From NCBI RefSeq assembly GCF_006352475.1, contig NZ_VCMZ01000001.1:2418001-2482000 (forward strand): 64,000 bases of DNA, in the 5' to 3' direction. Source of the DNA: Acinetobacter pullicarnis. GTDB taxonomy: Bacteria; Pseudomonadota; Gammaproteobacteria; Pseudomonadales; Moraxellaceae. The notes beneath the pieces are model-generated. The model searched no databases. It saw only the letters and a program-made list of their open reading frames with translations, and was not told the DNA's origin. Of this stretch, positions 17,848 through 27,928 are shown one piece after another (position 1 is the first letter of the stretch; every line of letters begins with the position of its first letter). A program made the position numbers and the translations under genes.

Positions 17848-20139
17848 ATGGCTATTCAAACGCATATTCTCGGTTACCCGCGCATTGGTACAAAACGTGA
17901 ACTTAAATTTGCAGCAGAACGCTATTGGAAAGGTGAAACAAGTCAAACTGAATTGCTTGCTCAAGCTGAAGCAGTAGAAGCCAGTAACTGGCAAGCGCAA
18001 GTCGATGCAGGTTTATCTTTGCTCACCACGGGGGATTTCGTATTGTATGATGCGATCCTGACCCATGCCGTTCGTCTCGGTGTGATTCCAGCGCGTTTTC
18101 AAAATGCAGAAAAATTAAACCTAGTTGACCAACAGTTCTATTTGGCCCGGGGGCGTGCACCCAATTGTGATGATGTTGCAGCACTTGAAATGACCAAATG
18201 GTTTGATACCAACTACCATTACTTGGTGCCTGAACTTAGCCCGACCCAACAATTTAATCCTAACTTTGATGATTTATTGGCCCAAGTGGATCGCGCCAAA
18301 GCCTTGGGGCAACCCTTAAAGGTTGTCGTGCCTGGCCTGCTTAGCTTCTTATATTTATCACGTATTGTAGATACTCAAACCACAGAAACCCAACAGCATG
18401 CTTGTGACTGTGCGACTGATCATGCTGATATGGGTGCAGATCAAGCGACTTTAAAATTTGTCGATACCCTCCTGCCAATCTATGCAGCTTTGTTTGACCA
18501 ACTTAAAGCACGTGGCGTTGAATATGTACAAGTTGATGAGCCCATTTTAGTACTTGATCTTGCACCAGAGTGGCAAGCCGCATTTGAGCGTGTCTACAAC
18601 TTACTGCAACGCCGTGATGGTTTAAAACTGATTATTGCGACCTATTTTGAAACCCTAGGGAACAACTTAAATTTGGCGGTCAACCTCCCCGTTGCTGGCT
18701 TACATATAGATATTACGCGTGAAAAAGTAGGTGAATTTTTCTGGAAAAAAGTCATAGACCAATTGCCCAGCCATAAAATCCTCTCACTCGGTTTAATCAA
18801 TGGTCGTAGTGTTTGGGCCAGTGATTTAATCGCCCTACATGACATTGTACAAACTGCACAAAAAGCCTTAGGGCAGCGTCTGTGGCTCGCAACGGGTTGT
18901 TCATTGTTACATGTACCCGTTGATCTACGTTCAGAACAGGTGCCAGCAGCAATAGAGGGGAAATTGGCCTTTGCCCGACAAAAACTGGATGAGTTGGTTG
19001 CGCTGGCGACAGGGAACATCAATGCCAATGAAAAATTAACCAAAGCTGCTCAGAATACTTTTGATTTTGTTGCTCAAGAACGCACTGAAGCCTTTGAAAT
19101 TCGCTTTAAAGCACAACAACAAACATTGAATTTGCCCTTAATGCCAACCACCACCATTGGCTCCTTTCCACAAACGGCTGAAATACGGGCAGCACGTGCG
19201 GCATGGAACAGCGGTCACTTATCAGATGCAGACTATGAAACAGCAATGCAACATGAAATTGCCTATGCCATTGCACAGCAAGAACAATTAGCGCTTGATG
19301 TATTGGTACACGGCGAAGCTGAACGCACAGATATGGTTGAATATTTTGCAGGCTTACTGGATGGTTTCTGGCTGTCTAAATTTGGTTGGGTACAAAGCTA
19401 TGGCAGCCGCTGTGTACGTCCACCGATTATTGTTGGCGATATCAGTCGCCCAAATGCAATGACGGTGAAATGGATTGCCTATGCCAACAGCTTGACCAGC
19501 AAAATCGTGAAAGGAATGCTGACTGGCCCAGTGACCATTTTAAATTGGTCATTCCCACCTGCACACCGTAGCCGCCGTGAAGTCTGCTTGCAGTTGGCTG
19601 AAGCGATTCGACTAGAAGTCTCTGATTTACAAGATGCTGGGGTTGCAATCATTCAAATTGATGAGGCAGCATTCCGCGAAGGTTTACCTTTACGTCAAGC
19701 CGAGCAAGCTGAATATTGGGATTGGGCGGTTAAATCATTTAAACATTGTGCCAGCAGTGCCAATCTGGCAACTCAGATTCATACTCATATGTGTTATTCG
19801 GACTTTAAAGATTGTTTACCACAAATCACCGCGATGGATGCAGACGTGATTACCATTGAGACTTCACGTTCAGGTTTACAGTTACTTGAAGTATTCCACG
19901 TGCAAGGTTATCCAAATGCAGTTGGTCCTGGTGTTTATGATATTCATAGCCCACGCACCCCCACTGCAGATCACATGCGTATGGTGATTGATGCAGCGCT
20001 ACAAACCATTCCTGCTGAACGGTTGTGGGTCAATCCCGATTGTGGTTTAAAAACCCGGAACTGGAATGAGACCAAAGCCGCACTGACCGAATTGGTCAAA
20101 ATGGCGAAGCAAGTTCGTGCTGAATTAAAAAATGCTTAG
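17848..20139 (+). CDS. metE: cobalamin-independent methionine synthase MetE
   Basis: Transfers the methyl group of 5-methyltetrahydropteroyl-triglutamate to homocysteine, the last step of methionine synthesis, using a zinc-bound thiolate. The 763-residue protein is full length with both barrel domains. It starts with ILGYPRIGTKRELKFA. The zinc ligands are in HTHMCYSDF (His and Cys near residues 650-652) and NPDCGLKTR (Cys near 737). AAGGGGAC, seven bases ahead of the ATG, is a strong ribosome site. It is divergent from metR. Confidence 0.97.
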   Translation: MAIQTHILGYPRIGTKRELKFAAERYWKGETSQTELLAQAEAVEASNWQAQVDAGLSLLTTGDFVLYDAILTHAVRLGVIPARFQNAEKLNLVDQQFYLARGRAPNCDDVAALEMTKWFDTNYHYLVPELSPTQQFNPNFDDLLAQVDRAKALGQPLKVVVPGLLSFLYLSRIVDTQTTETQQHACDCATDHADMGADQATLKFVDTLLPIYAALFDQLKARGVEYVQVDEPILVLDLAPEWQAAFERVYNLLQRRDGLKLIIATYFETLGNNLNLAVNLPVAGLHIDITREKVGEFFWKKVIDQLPSHKILSLGLINGRSVWASDLIALHDIVQTAQKALGQRLWLATGCSLLHVPVDLRSEQVPAAIEGKLAFARQKLDELVALATGNINANEKLTKAAQNTFDFVAQERTEAFEIRFKAQQQTLNLPLMPTTTIGSFPQTAEIRAARAAWNSGHLSDADYETAMQHEIAYAIAQQEQLALDVLVHGEAERTDMVEYFAGLLDGFWLSKFGWVQSYGSRCVRPPIIVGDISRPNAMTVKWIAYANSLTSKIVKGMLTGPVTILNWSFPPAHRSRREVCLQLAEAIRLEVSDLQDAGVAIIQIDEAAFREGLPLRQAEQAEYWDWAVKSFKHCASSANLATQIHTHMCYSDFKDCLPQITAMDADVITIETSRSGLQLLEVFHVQGYPNAVGPGVYDIHSPRTPTADHMRMVIDAALQTIPAERLWVNPDCGLKTRNWNETKAALTELVKMAKQVRAELKNA

Positions 20140-20503
20140 ACCCAAAAAGTTCGAGACAACAATAAGACTTTTAACAATAAAATCATGAATAACGAGAGCT
20201 TTAATCAAAAGATAATAAACGAAGCATACGCTAAGCATAAATCAACTTCGTTTTAGTGCACACCGTATTGAACCATCAATGCGGTGTTTTTTTATGGCTC
20301 AAATAACCACTTCTTTTAGCGGTCCTTTGCATTGCTGCTTTGATGAGAAAAACCAAATTTTTCAAAAAATAATTAATCCGGTCAAAGATTTAGCTGAAAA
20401 TAACTCAGCTCAAACTGAAAAACATTCAATACAATCGATGCCGATAGCACTGACATTGATTTGAATAAAACTTAAAATACACTTTTTCCCTATTGAGCTT
20501 GCC
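20140..20503. other. metE-queH gap with one terminator, otherwise no gene seen
   Basis: Sequence of 364 bases without a convincing gene. A hairpin terminator for metE lies in its middle. A 61-codon frame starting near 20279 overlaps that terminator, lacks a ribosome site and looks random, so I do not call it. Confidence 0.5.
20260..20293 (+). terminator. rho-independent terminator after metE
   Basis: ACACCG (20260-20265) pairs with CGGTGT (20282-20287), extended inward by TATTGA/TCAATG with one mismatch, and is followed directly by a run of T residues. It lies about 120 bases after the metE stop. Confidence 0.75.
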
Positions 20504-21172
20504 ATGTCTATTGCTACGCGCGCTAAACTACAACTGCCCGAAGGTCATGACAAGCTATTGCTTCATTCTTGTTGTGCGCCCTGTTCAGGCGAGGTAATGG
20601 AAGCATTGATTGAGGCGGATATCCCCTACGCGATTTTCTTCTACAACCCCAATATTCACCCTGTCAAAGAATATCTCATCCGCAAAGACGAAAATATTCG
20701 CTTTGCCGAAAAACATAATATTCCATTTATAGACTGCGACTATGACACCGACAACTGGTTCGCACGCGCAAAGGGCATGGAAGAAGAACCAGAACGTGGA
20801 ATTCGTTGCACCATGTGTTTTGATATGCGTTTTGAGCGAACAGCACTGTATGCTGCCGAGCATGGCTACAGTCTGATCAGCAGTTCACTTGGTATTTCGC
20901 GTTGGAAAAACATGAAGCAAATCAATGATTGTGGTCAACGTGCAGCAGCGCATTATGCGGGTATTGAGTATTGGGATTATAACTGGCGTAAAAGTGGCGG
21001 TGCCAGTCGCATGATTGATATCAGTAAACGTGAAGAATTTTATCAACAAGAATATTGCGGCTGTGTCTATTCACTCCGAGATACCAATCGCTGGCGTATG
21101 AGTCAAGGCCGTGATCGAATTCGCTTGGGTGAAAAGTTTTATAGCAATGCCATGGATCAAGATGAAGCCTAG
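20504..21172 (+). CDS. queH: epoxyqueuosine reductase QueH
   Basis: Reduces epoxyqueuosine to queuosine in the anticodon loop of tRNAs for His, Tyr, Asp and Asn; a non-homologous replacement for QueG. The 222-residue protein (formerly DUF208) has the vicinal cysteine motif HSCCAPC at residues 21-27, an [14 protein letters not shown] segment and a late YCGCVYS motif, which together supply the metal and cluster ligands. The gene stands alone with a likely terminator on either side. Confidence 0.92.
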   Translation: MSIATRAKLQLPEGHDKLLLHSCCAPCSGEVMEALIEADIPYAIFFYNPNIHPVKEYLIRKDENIRFAEKHNIPFIDCDYDTDNWFARAKGMEEEPERGIRCTMCFDMRFERTALYAAEHGYSLISSSLGISRWKNMKQINDCGQRAAAHYAGIEYWDYNWRKSGGASRMIDISKREEFYQQEYCGCVYSLRDTNRWRMSQGRDRIRLGEKFYSNAMDQDEA

Positions 21173-21218
21173 CGCAGCTTTAATAAAATAGCCTGTAAAT
21201 TTCCAACCCATTTCTAGT

Positions 21219-21260
21219 ACCTGAGTAACTCTGCTAAAAGACCGACTCAGGTTGTTTTCC
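21219..21260 (+). terminator. possible terminator after queH
   Basis: ACCTGAGT (21219-21226) pairs with ACTCAGGT (21245-21252) around an 18-base loop and is followed by TGTTTTCC. The position between convergent queH and gltS fits a terminator, though the loop is long. Confidence 0.45.
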
Positions 21261-21302
21261 AGTCAGATTTTTTCTCGTCAGCTTTTTCCTATGTAAATCG
21301 TT

Positions 21303-22517
21303 TTATGAAAAAATCCTTAAAATGGTTTGAATCACCACCGCATTAATAATATCGACAAAAAAAGCACCGCACAGTGGAATAATAAGAAAAGCTTTGTGTG
21401 ATGTGCCGTAGCGATTGGTGACCGCCTGAATATTGGCGATGGCGGTTGGCGTTGCCCCCATCCCAAAACCACAGTGTCCTGCGGCCAATACTGCGGCATC
21501 ATAGTCTTTGCCCATCACATTAAAGGTCACAAAAATGGTATATAAAATCAGTACTACAGTTTGGACCAATAAAATAATCAGCAACGCACCTGCCAAATCT
21601 GCCAGCAACCACAGTTGTAGCGAAAGCAAGGCCATGGCCAAATAAAGTGACAAGGATGCATTACCAAATACATCAATGGCACGATCAAAGATCTCTTGCT
21701 TAAATAGCATTTCAATGACATTTCGAACCATAACACCACTGCCTAAAGCCCAAACAAAGGTTGGCAACTCAAACCATTGCCCAGCACTCCACTGCGCCAA
21801 AAAATTGGCAGAGAAAATACAGCCAGCAAATAGCCCCAAGGTCGTAATCGCATCACTTGCAGTAATCAGTCGAGTTTGTTTGGAGTATTCAAATGCAGCC
21901 ACATCGTGCTGTGGCAAATGGGTATCGTGTTCAGTTTGTATCTCTGCCAATTGATGACGTTTAATCAGAAACTTGGCGACGGGTCCACCGACAATTCCAC
22001 CAATAATTAAACCAAAGGTGGCACTGGCCATCCCCAACACCACAGCGCCTTGAATCGCATACTCCTGCTCAAGCACTGTTCCCCACGCACCTGCGGTTCC
22101 ATGCCCACCGGTTAAAGTGATAGAACCAACAATCAATCCAATTAACGGATCTAATCCAAGCAAGGTTGCCAGACTCATCCCAACAAAATTCTGCACTAGA
22201 ACATAAAGCGCGACACAAATTAGAAAAGTAAACAGTGCCTTACCACCTTTTTTTAATTTACTTAAACTGGCACTCAGCCCAATTGAGGTAAAGAACATCA
22301 ACATCAATACACTTTGTATTTGTGGATCAAAACTGGCACTCAGCTGAAAATAGTAAAATAAAATGAATGCAACCAGTGCTGCAACCAGCCCACCAGCAAC
22401 AGGCTCTGGAATATTATAATTTCGTAAAAAGGAAATATGTTGCAGTAAGAATCGCCCAATAAACAGAACAAAAACAGCAATGACAATCGTACCAAAAGCA
22501 TCAACCTGAAAATTCAT
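21303..22517 (-). CDS. gltS: sodium/glutamate symporter GltS
   Basis: Inner-membrane Na+-coupled glutamate uptake carrier of the ESS family, 404 residues. About ten membrane segments are visible in two inverted halves. The family signatures GSITLTGGHGTAGAWG (near residue 130-145) and AAGHCGFGMGATPTAIANIQAV (near 340-360) contain the two glycine-rich re-entrant loops. It is transcribed alone; its upstream gap has a 13-bp palindrome. Confidence 0.94.
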   Translation of the reverse strand: MNFQVDAFGTIVIAVFVLFIGRFLLQHISFLRNYNIPEPVAGGLVAALVAFILFYYFQLSASFDPQIQSVLMLMFFTSIGLSASLSKLKKGGKALFTFLICVALYVLVQNFVGMSLATLLGLDPLIGLIVGSITLTGGHGTAGAWGTVLEQEYAIQGAVVLGMASATFGLIIGGIVGGPVAKFLIKRHQLAEIQTEHDTHLPQHDVAAFEYSKQTRLITASDAITTLGLFAGCIFSANFLAQWSAGQWFELPTFVWALGSGVMVRNVIEMLFKQEIFDRAIDVFGNASLSLYLAMALLSLQLWLLADLAGALLIILLVQTVVLILYTIFVTFNVMGKDYDAAVLAAGHCGFGMGATPTAIANIQAVTNRYGTSHKAFLIIPLCGAFFVDIINAVVIQTILRIFS

Positions 22518-22959
22518 TGTTTACTCATTCCTATGTATTAAGTTGCTGGTGTACTAAAAAAAGTAGCGCAAGATTTGTCAACACATAACTGACCACAAAA
22601 GCCTAAATACCGAACATAGGATATAAAGCGATTGATTGCGTACAAATTGTAGTAACTACATTTCAGCTTTGCTATTTTCATACCACTAATAGCCACTTTA
22701 GTTAAATTGTATTATGTAACCGCAACAGTATCGAAAAAATCACAACTGCCTCAATTCTACCCAGCTGTATTTGCATCAGGTCTGCGCTAAACGCCAAGAA
22801 TCTTTGCAGTATTGCAATAACATGGCTTTGAATAGACCGCTTAAAGCTGTAAATACTTAGTCAATATGTTTAAATTCAGTTGATTGCTCGATGGACTGCT
22901 GCAATTTAACTAAATGATCTGCACCGCTAGGCTATACATCCTCTACATTCATCCAAGTA
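22518..22959. other. gltS-MFS intergenic region, palindrome only
   Basis: Region of 442 bases between divergent transporter genes. I see no gene. The only clear structure is the perfect palindrome TGTAGTAACTACA at 22648-22660, 131 bases upstream of gltS, which could be an operator. No convincing promoter boxes were identified. Confidence 0.4.
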
Positions 22960-24189
22960 ATGACCTTTATGACGAATACCACAACTGATATACACCAACC
23001 CAAACAACGCCATTCTGCCAACGCACCCACACCTGCCTATTCACTGTTTTGGGTTATTTTTGCACTGGCCTTAGGTGGTTTTTGTATTGGTACGACTGAA
23101 TTTGTCGCCATGGGCCTGATCCAAGAAATCGCCAGTAACTTACAGGTCAGCGTGCCTGAAGCGGGTCATTTTATTAGTGCTTATGCCTTAGGCGTGGTGA
23201 TTGGTGCACCCGTCATTGCTATTTTTGCAGCCAAAGTTCCCCGTAAAACCATGCTACTGCTACTGATGCTGTTTTATGCGTTGGCCAATTTAGCCACTGC
23301 ATTGGCCAGTGATGCCAGTGGGGTACTCATTTCTCGTTTTGTCGCAGGCTTACCCCACGGCGCTTATTTTGGGATTGCCGCATTGGTGGCGGCTGAACTT
23401 GCAGGACCTCAAAAAAGAGCCACCGCCGTTGCGCGGATTATGCTTGGACTGACGCTTGCAACGGTACTGGGTGTGCCCATGGCGACATGGTTGGGGCAAA
23501 GTTTTGGATGGCGCGCTGGTTTTGAATTGTCTGCACTTTTGGCCGTTATTTGCTTGTGCGCTATGGCTGCTTTTGTACCCAAAGTTCCTGTGCATGCAAC
23601 TGCGAGTATCAAAACCGAATTGGCTGGCCTTAAAAACCTGCACATGTGGATGACCCTATCAATTGGTGCGATTGGTTTTGGTGGCTTATTTTCGGTATAT
23701 ACCTATATTTCACCGATTTTAACCGAATATACCCATGCGGATATCCAAACTGTTCCAGTTGCTTTGGCCATACTGGGGCTCGGTATGGTGATTGGTGGGT
23801 TGACTGCAGGTTGGCTTGCCGATAAAAACCTGAATCGCACCATGATTGCGGTGCTGATCAGCTCGGCCTGTAGTTTCGTATTTGCCAGCTTTATGATGGA
23901 ACAACTTTATAGTGCACTACTTGCATTATTTTTAATTGGCTTAACCATTATTGGTTTAGGTGGTGCCTTACAAATCAAACTCATGGATGTTGCAGGCAAT
24001 GCACAGACCCTTGCAGCATCGTTAAATCACTCAGCATTTAACTTTGCCAATGCCTTAGGTGCCTTTTTAGGTGGCTGGGTCATCAATCAGCAAATGGGTT
24101 GGCTTGCACCGATCTGGGTGGGCTTTGTATTGAGTCTGATCGGTTTAGCGATTTTATTGCTGACTTTGGCCTTAGCCCGCAAAGCCTAG
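22960..24189 (+). CDS. MFS transporter, DHA1 family (AraJ-like)
   Basis: Inner-membrane major facilitator of 409 residues with 12 predicted helices after a hydrophilic start of about 25 residues. The first helix contains FCIGTTEFVAMGLI, typical of the DHA1 arabinose/sugar-efflux and drug-efflux branch (AraJ, YdhP, NepI), and the motif A-like AAKVPRKTMLLL lies in the loop between helices 2 and 3. Substrate is unknown. A second ATG lies three codons in (22969) and could be the real start. A terminator follows. Confidence 0.85.
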   Translation: MTFMTNTTTDIHQPKQRHSANAPTPAYSLFWVIFALALGGFCIGTTEFVAMGLIQEIASNLQVSVPEAGHFISAYALGVVIGAPVIAIFAAKVPRKTMLLLLMLFYALANLATALASDASGVLISRFVAGLPHGAYFGIAALVAAELAGPQKRATAVARIMLGLTLATVLGVPMATWLGQSFGWRAGFELSALLAVICLCAMAAFVPKVPVHATASIKTELAGLKNLHMWMTLSIGAIGFGGLFSVYTYISPILTEYTHADIQTVPVALAILGLGMVIGGLTAGWLADKNLNRTMIAVLISSACSFVFASFMMEQLYSALLALFLIGLTIIGLGGALQIKLMDVAGNAQTLAASLNHSAFNFANALGAFLGGWVINQQMGWLAPIWVGFVLSLIGLAILLLTLALARKA

Positions 24190-24208
24190 ACTTAAACTTA
24201 AGCTCAAT

Positions 24209-24240
24209 GTAAAAGCCAGATTTGAATATCTGGCTTTTAC
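24209..24240. terminator. two-way terminator between MFS and channel genes
   Basis: GTAAAAGCCAGA (24209-24220) pairs perfectly with TCTGGCTTTTAC (24229-24240) around eight bases. A and T runs within the arms suit both directions; the flanking genes converge. Confidence 0.85.
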
Positions 24241-24278
24241 ACAATACATTTGCTTGCAAGTCGCCCTGAAAAATAGAC

Positions 24279-25286
24279 TCAGTGCTGTAATTTATTGCCA
24301 CAGTGTGGGCAAAAGCAATGTCCTTCATTGTTGGCTACTTTTTCTGCTGCTCGGTTCGCAGTACGGTCTTGTTCTCGTTGCTCTCGAATTAACTGCAAGA
24401 TTATATCCTGTGTTTGTTCAGGAGTTAGACCAACTTCCCGACGAATTTCCTCAATCATCTTCTGATCCGTGATTAAATCAATTCCCTTACTTTCTAATAG
24501 ATCTTGAAACTTTTGCTCCAATTTTTGTTTTCTCAGCTCAAGTTCATTGGCTAAACCTGTCGCCAAAATACCAGCGGGGAGCGCAGCCAAGCCTACCCCA
24601 AGAATGGTGATAATCGCACCGAGAAAACGCCCCATTGGGGTAATTGGGGTGACATCGCCATAACCGACCGTGGTTAAGGTTACAACCGCCCACCACATTG
24701 ACTCTGGAATAGAACTAAACATGTCTGGCTGAGCTTTATTTTCCACCACATAAACCCCAGCGGCAGCCATCACAATCATAATCCCTAAAATAAAGATCAC
24801 CGCTTGAAAAGAACCTTTCTCACGCGCAATCACCCGCAATAAGATCTGCAAGGAAACAAAATAACGGGTCAATTTCAGCAGACGCAATAGTCTGAGCGTT
24901 CGTAAGAAGCGCAAATCAATATGTACGAAGTAATTGATATAGGCTGGTAAAATAGCCAATAAATCAATAATTGCCGCACCACTGGTAACCCACTGCCATC
25001 GGGTTTTCCACGCTGGCTGTTGTGGTTTTTCATCGGCAATGCTCCAGAAACGCAGCAAATACTCGGCACTAAAAACAACAATCGAAATATCTTCAAAATA
25101 TTTAAAAAATACATGGTACCGTGCATAAATTGAATCGACAGATTCCAGTAATACCGCAATGACATTACCAATAATCAAAGCAATTAACAGATAGTTTATA
25201 CAGCGGCTATAAACGGTTTCGTAGTCGTCATTATGTAAATAGTTATAGACGAGTTTTCTGAATTTATACCATTCATTTTTAATCAT
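24279..25286 (-). CDS. voltage-gated-type potassium channel with C-terminal zinc-ribbon tail
   Basis: Inner-membrane channel subunit of 335 residues with six helices. S4 is FLRTLRLLRLLKLTR near residues 127-141, with regularly spaced Arg/Lys as in voltage sensors. The pore filter TVGYGD is at residues 206-211, as in potassium-selective channels. The cytoplasmic tail is charged and helical, and the last residues read CFCPHCGNKLQH, with C324, C326 and C329 plus nearby His, a short zinc-ribbon-like knuckle. The gene is alone and convergent with the MFS gene. Potassium selectivity is inferred from the filter; the tail's role is unknown. Confidence 0.88.
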   Translation of the reverse strand: MIKNEWYKFRKLVYNYLHNDDYETVYSRCINYLLIALIIGNVIAVLLESVDSIYARYHVFFKYFEDISIVVFSAEYLLRFWSIADEKPQQPAWKTRWQWVTSGAAIIDLLAILPAYINYFVHIDLRFLRTLRLLRLLKLTRYFVSLQILLRVIAREKGSFQAVIFILGIMIVMAAAGVYVVENKAQPDMFSSIPESMWWAVVTLTTVGYGDVTPITPMGRFLGAIITILGVGLAALPAGILATGLANELELRKQKLEQKFQDLLESKGIDLITDQKMIEEIRREVGLTPEQTQDIILQLIREQREQDRTANRAAEKVANNEGHCFCPHCGNKLQH

Positions 25287-25513
25287 GGGCCAATCTTATG
25301 CTGAAGTCCTGCTCATGGTAATACGCAAAAGTTATATTTACCAAATTTTATCTCATGCAATATCATCGTTATTCAGGATGAATTTACTGCTAAATACTGA
25401 ACATTCATAAATAAAGTTTTATTAATTCATAAAAGATTATTATATTGGGACTGTTTTTCTATGCTTTTTTCAGTGGTCAATATTCTGTCGATACCACTGC
25501 AGTTGGATTCTTT

Positions 25514-26866
25514 ATGTCATCTCAGCAACACCGTAAGTTAAAAAATGAGTTAAGCAATCGCCATATTCAATTGATTGCCTTGGGGGGCTCAATTGGTACT
25601 GGCCTGTTTTTGGGGATTTCTCAAACCATTAAACTGGCAGGTCCTTCCGTAATTTTAGGTTATGCCATTGCTGGACTGATTGCCTTCTTTATGATGCGTC
25701 AGTTGGGTGAAATGGTGGTTGAAGAACCCGTCAGTGGTTCATTTAGTTTTTTCGCCTACAAATACTGGAACCCATTTGCAGGGTTTATGTCGGGTTGGAA
25801 TTACTGGGTGCTCAATGTGTTGGTGTGTATGGCCGAACTGAGTGCCATCGGACTGTATGTACAGTATTGGTGGCCTGAAATCCCCAACTGGGTTTCTGCA
25901 TTGGGATTTTTTATCTTAATCAATGTGATTAACCTGATGCATGTCAAAGTGTTTGGTGAAGTTGAGTTTTTCTTTTCTATCATCAAAATTTTAGCGATTA
26001 TTGGCATGATTGGCTTTGGTGCCTATCTATTGGCCAGTGGTCATGCTGGTGAAACCGCTTCTGTATCAAACCTCTGGGCATTGGGTGGCTTCTTTCCCAA
26101 TGGTTGGGAAGGTCTGGTCATGGCGATGGCGATTATTATGTTTTCCTTTGGCGGGATCGAGTTGGTCGGCATTGCTGCGGCTGAAGCCAAGCACCCAACC
26201 CAAACCATTCCCAAAGCGATTAATCAAATTGTTTATCGGATCTTATTGTTCTATGTCGGTACGATTTTTATTTTACTGTCACTCTATCCGTGGAATCAGA
26301 TTGCAGAAGGCGGCAGCCCCTTTGTCTTGATTTTCGACTCACTGGGCAATGTTGGCGTGGCCACCATTTTGAACTTTATTGTTTTGACTGCGGCAATTTC
26401 TGTGTATAACGGCACCAGCTATGCCACCAGTCGCATGCTCTTGGGCTTAGCGCAACAAGGCAATGCACCACGAGTATTGGGCAAAATCAACAGTCGTGGT
26501 ATTCCCTATGCCGCCATTTTATGTTCCGCTGTGGTGACTGCGATTTGTGTGCTCCTGAACTATTTATTCCCAGATAAAGCCTTTAAATTGTTGATGAGTT
26601 TGGTGGTGTCTGCAATTGTGATTAACTGGATGATGTTATCGCTCACCCACATCAAATTTAAGCAGAAAATGCTGCAACTGAAAAAAGTCAGTATTTTCCC
26701 AAGCATTGCCTATCCAATCACCAACTATATTTGCGTGATCTTTATGCTGGGTATTTTATTGATTATGTGGAACACCCCAAGTATGCGAATTGCCGTGACG
26801 CTTATTCCAGTCTGGTTAATCTGTTTAGCTGCAGCCTATGCACTTAAAGCGAAAAAACCGAATTAA
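25514..26866 (+). CDS. amino-acid permease (APC superfamily, AroP/ProY/CycA-like)
   Basis: Inner-membrane amino-acid:proton symporter of 450 residues with 12 predicted helices. The N-terminal signature HIQLIALGGSIGTGLFLGIS is that of the AAT family, and the ENPVSGSF-type segment (here EEPVSGSF) plus FSFGGIELVGIAAAEA are also typical. The specific amino acid is not evident. The frame is open upstream to a TTG at 25445, but the extra 23 residues do not fit the family; I use the ATG at 25514. A terminator follows about 100 bases downstream. Confidence 0.88.
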   Translation: MSSQQHRKLKNELSNRHIQLIALGGSIGTGLFLGISQTIKLAGPSVILGYAIAGLIAFFMMRQLGEMVVEEPVSGSFSFFAYKYWNPFAGFMSGWNYWVLNVLVCMAELSAIGLYVQYWWPEIPNWVSALGFFILINVINLMHVKVFGEVEFFFSIIKILAIIGMIGFGAYLLASGHAGETASVSNLWALGGFFPNGWEGLVMAMAIIMFSFGGIELVGIAAAEAKHPTQTIPKAINQIVYRILLFYVGTIFILLSLYPWNQIAEGGSPFVLIFDSLGNVGVATILNFIVLTAAISVYNGTSYATSRMLLGLAQQGNAPRVLGKINSRGIPYAAILCSAVVTAICVLLNYLFPDKAFKLLMSLVVSAIVINWMMLSLTHIKFKQKMLQLKKVSIFPSIAYPITNYICVIFMLGILLIMWNTPSMRIAVTLIPVWLICLAAAYALKAKKPN

Positions 26867-26963
26867 GCCCGAATGCCCCTCGCAGGCCATGACACTTTAG
26901 GATTCAGCACAAGTGAAATTGTTGGGTTTAGCTTTAATTTTTTTAAAACGTTACAGCATTTAA

Positions 26964-26994
26964 AAAGCCAATCAACTGTCTATTGATTGGCTTT
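26964..26994. terminator. two-way terminator after the permease gene
   Basis: AAAGCCAATCAA (26964-26975) pairs perfectly with TTGATTGGCTTT (26983-26994) around a seven-base loop, between the convergent permease and EF-hand genes. Confidence 0.85.
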
Positions 26995-27049
26995 GAAAGC
27001 GAATGATATTTGGCTTGATGTTGTATTACGGGATATAAGTCATATGGAT

Positions 27050-27898
27050 TTAGTACAGCTTCATCACCCCACTGCCCTGTTTGTCCCAATGTTTAAACAG
27101 TTGCTGTGCAAATTTTTCCACATCTTTGGCATTGATCGTCTGCTGCTGGCCTGCCATTGCCGCAAAACGTTGCTGTGCAAACTGTGCCTGTGCAGCTTTG
27201 CTTTGCTCGATATTGGCATCATAACGCTGTTTAAATTCAGCAACATATTCTTGTTCAGTCACCTGACGATTGTGATCACTGTCCATTTGATTAAACTGCT
27301 TTTCACGCAAAGTTAAGTACTCTGCCAAGCTGACATACTGTTTGCCTTGGCCGTATTCTGCAATAAACTCATTTACAGTCGTCGGCATGGGCATTGAAAT
27401 CACCAACCGAAATGCTGTACCAGCATGCGCTGTATCAATCTGTGTATTCGCTTCGACATCCTGTTGATCGACATAACCATTGCCATTTTTATCGAAGTTA
27501 TTAAAGGTCTTAATCCCTGTATCTTGAAATTGCTTTAAGCTTAAAAACGCTGCTTTATTGCTTAAAATTCCAAAACGCACATCGGCTTGTTTCATCGACA
27601 TTTCACGATGCACGGCAATCTGCTGTTCTAATTTGGCTTGTTCATAGGCGACAAATTGGTTTTGTGTGACATTTTTATGCTGCTTAAACAAATCGGCATA
27701 TTGCGCGGTAAATTGTGCAATAAAATTTTTCTTGCTGATCTCTTTTGCATCTTTACCCGCAAAGGTCTGTATCCAACGGGTTTTCATCGCGGCTTCAGAT
27801 TCATTGATACCTGTAGAATAGGCATCGGTTGTCGCATCTGCAAAGCTATAACTCATACCACTCAGCGCAAACATCAGTACCCATATCGATTTTTTCAT
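27050..27898 (-). CDS. secreted EF-hand calcium-binding protein
   Basis: Product of 282 residues with a signal peptide (KKSIWVLMFALSGMSYSFA, cleavage near residue 20-22), so it is periplasmic or exported. Two complete EF-hand loops are visible: DKNGNGYVDQQD at 136-147 and DSDHNRQVTEQE at 206-217, with acidic or Asn residues at positions 1, 3 and 5. A third loop-like segment, DKQGSGVMKLY, runs to the very C-terminus and lacks the final acidic residue. Helical Gln/Ala-rich stretches surround the loops. The role is unknown; calcium sensing or buffering at the envelope is a guess. Confidence 0.8.
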   Translation of the reverse strand: MKKSIWVLMFALSGMSYSFADATTDAYSTGINESEAAMKTRWIQTFAGKDAKEISKKNFIAQFTAQYADLFKQHKNVTQNQFVAYEQAKLEQQIAVHREMSMKQADVRFGILSNKAAFLSLKQFQDTGIKTFNNFDKNGNGYVDQQDVEANTQIDTAHAGTAFRLVISMPMPTTVNEFIAEYGQGKQYVSLAEYLTLREKQFNQMDSDHNRQVTEQEYVAEFKQRYDANIEQSKAAQAQFAQQRFAAMAGQQQTINAKDVEKFAQQLFKHWDKQGSGVMKLY

Positions 27899-27928
27899 TT
27901 CCGTTCCCTACCCCAATACCAAGTGATT

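Noticed and set aside
20279-20464. 61-codon frame in the metE-queH gap
   Set aside because: It starts inside a terminator hairpin, has no ribosome site and shows no family resemblance.
26987-27316. 109-codon plus-strand frame after the permease gene
   Set aside because: It overlaps the terminator and lies antisense to the EF-hand gene, which has a signal peptide and calcium loops.
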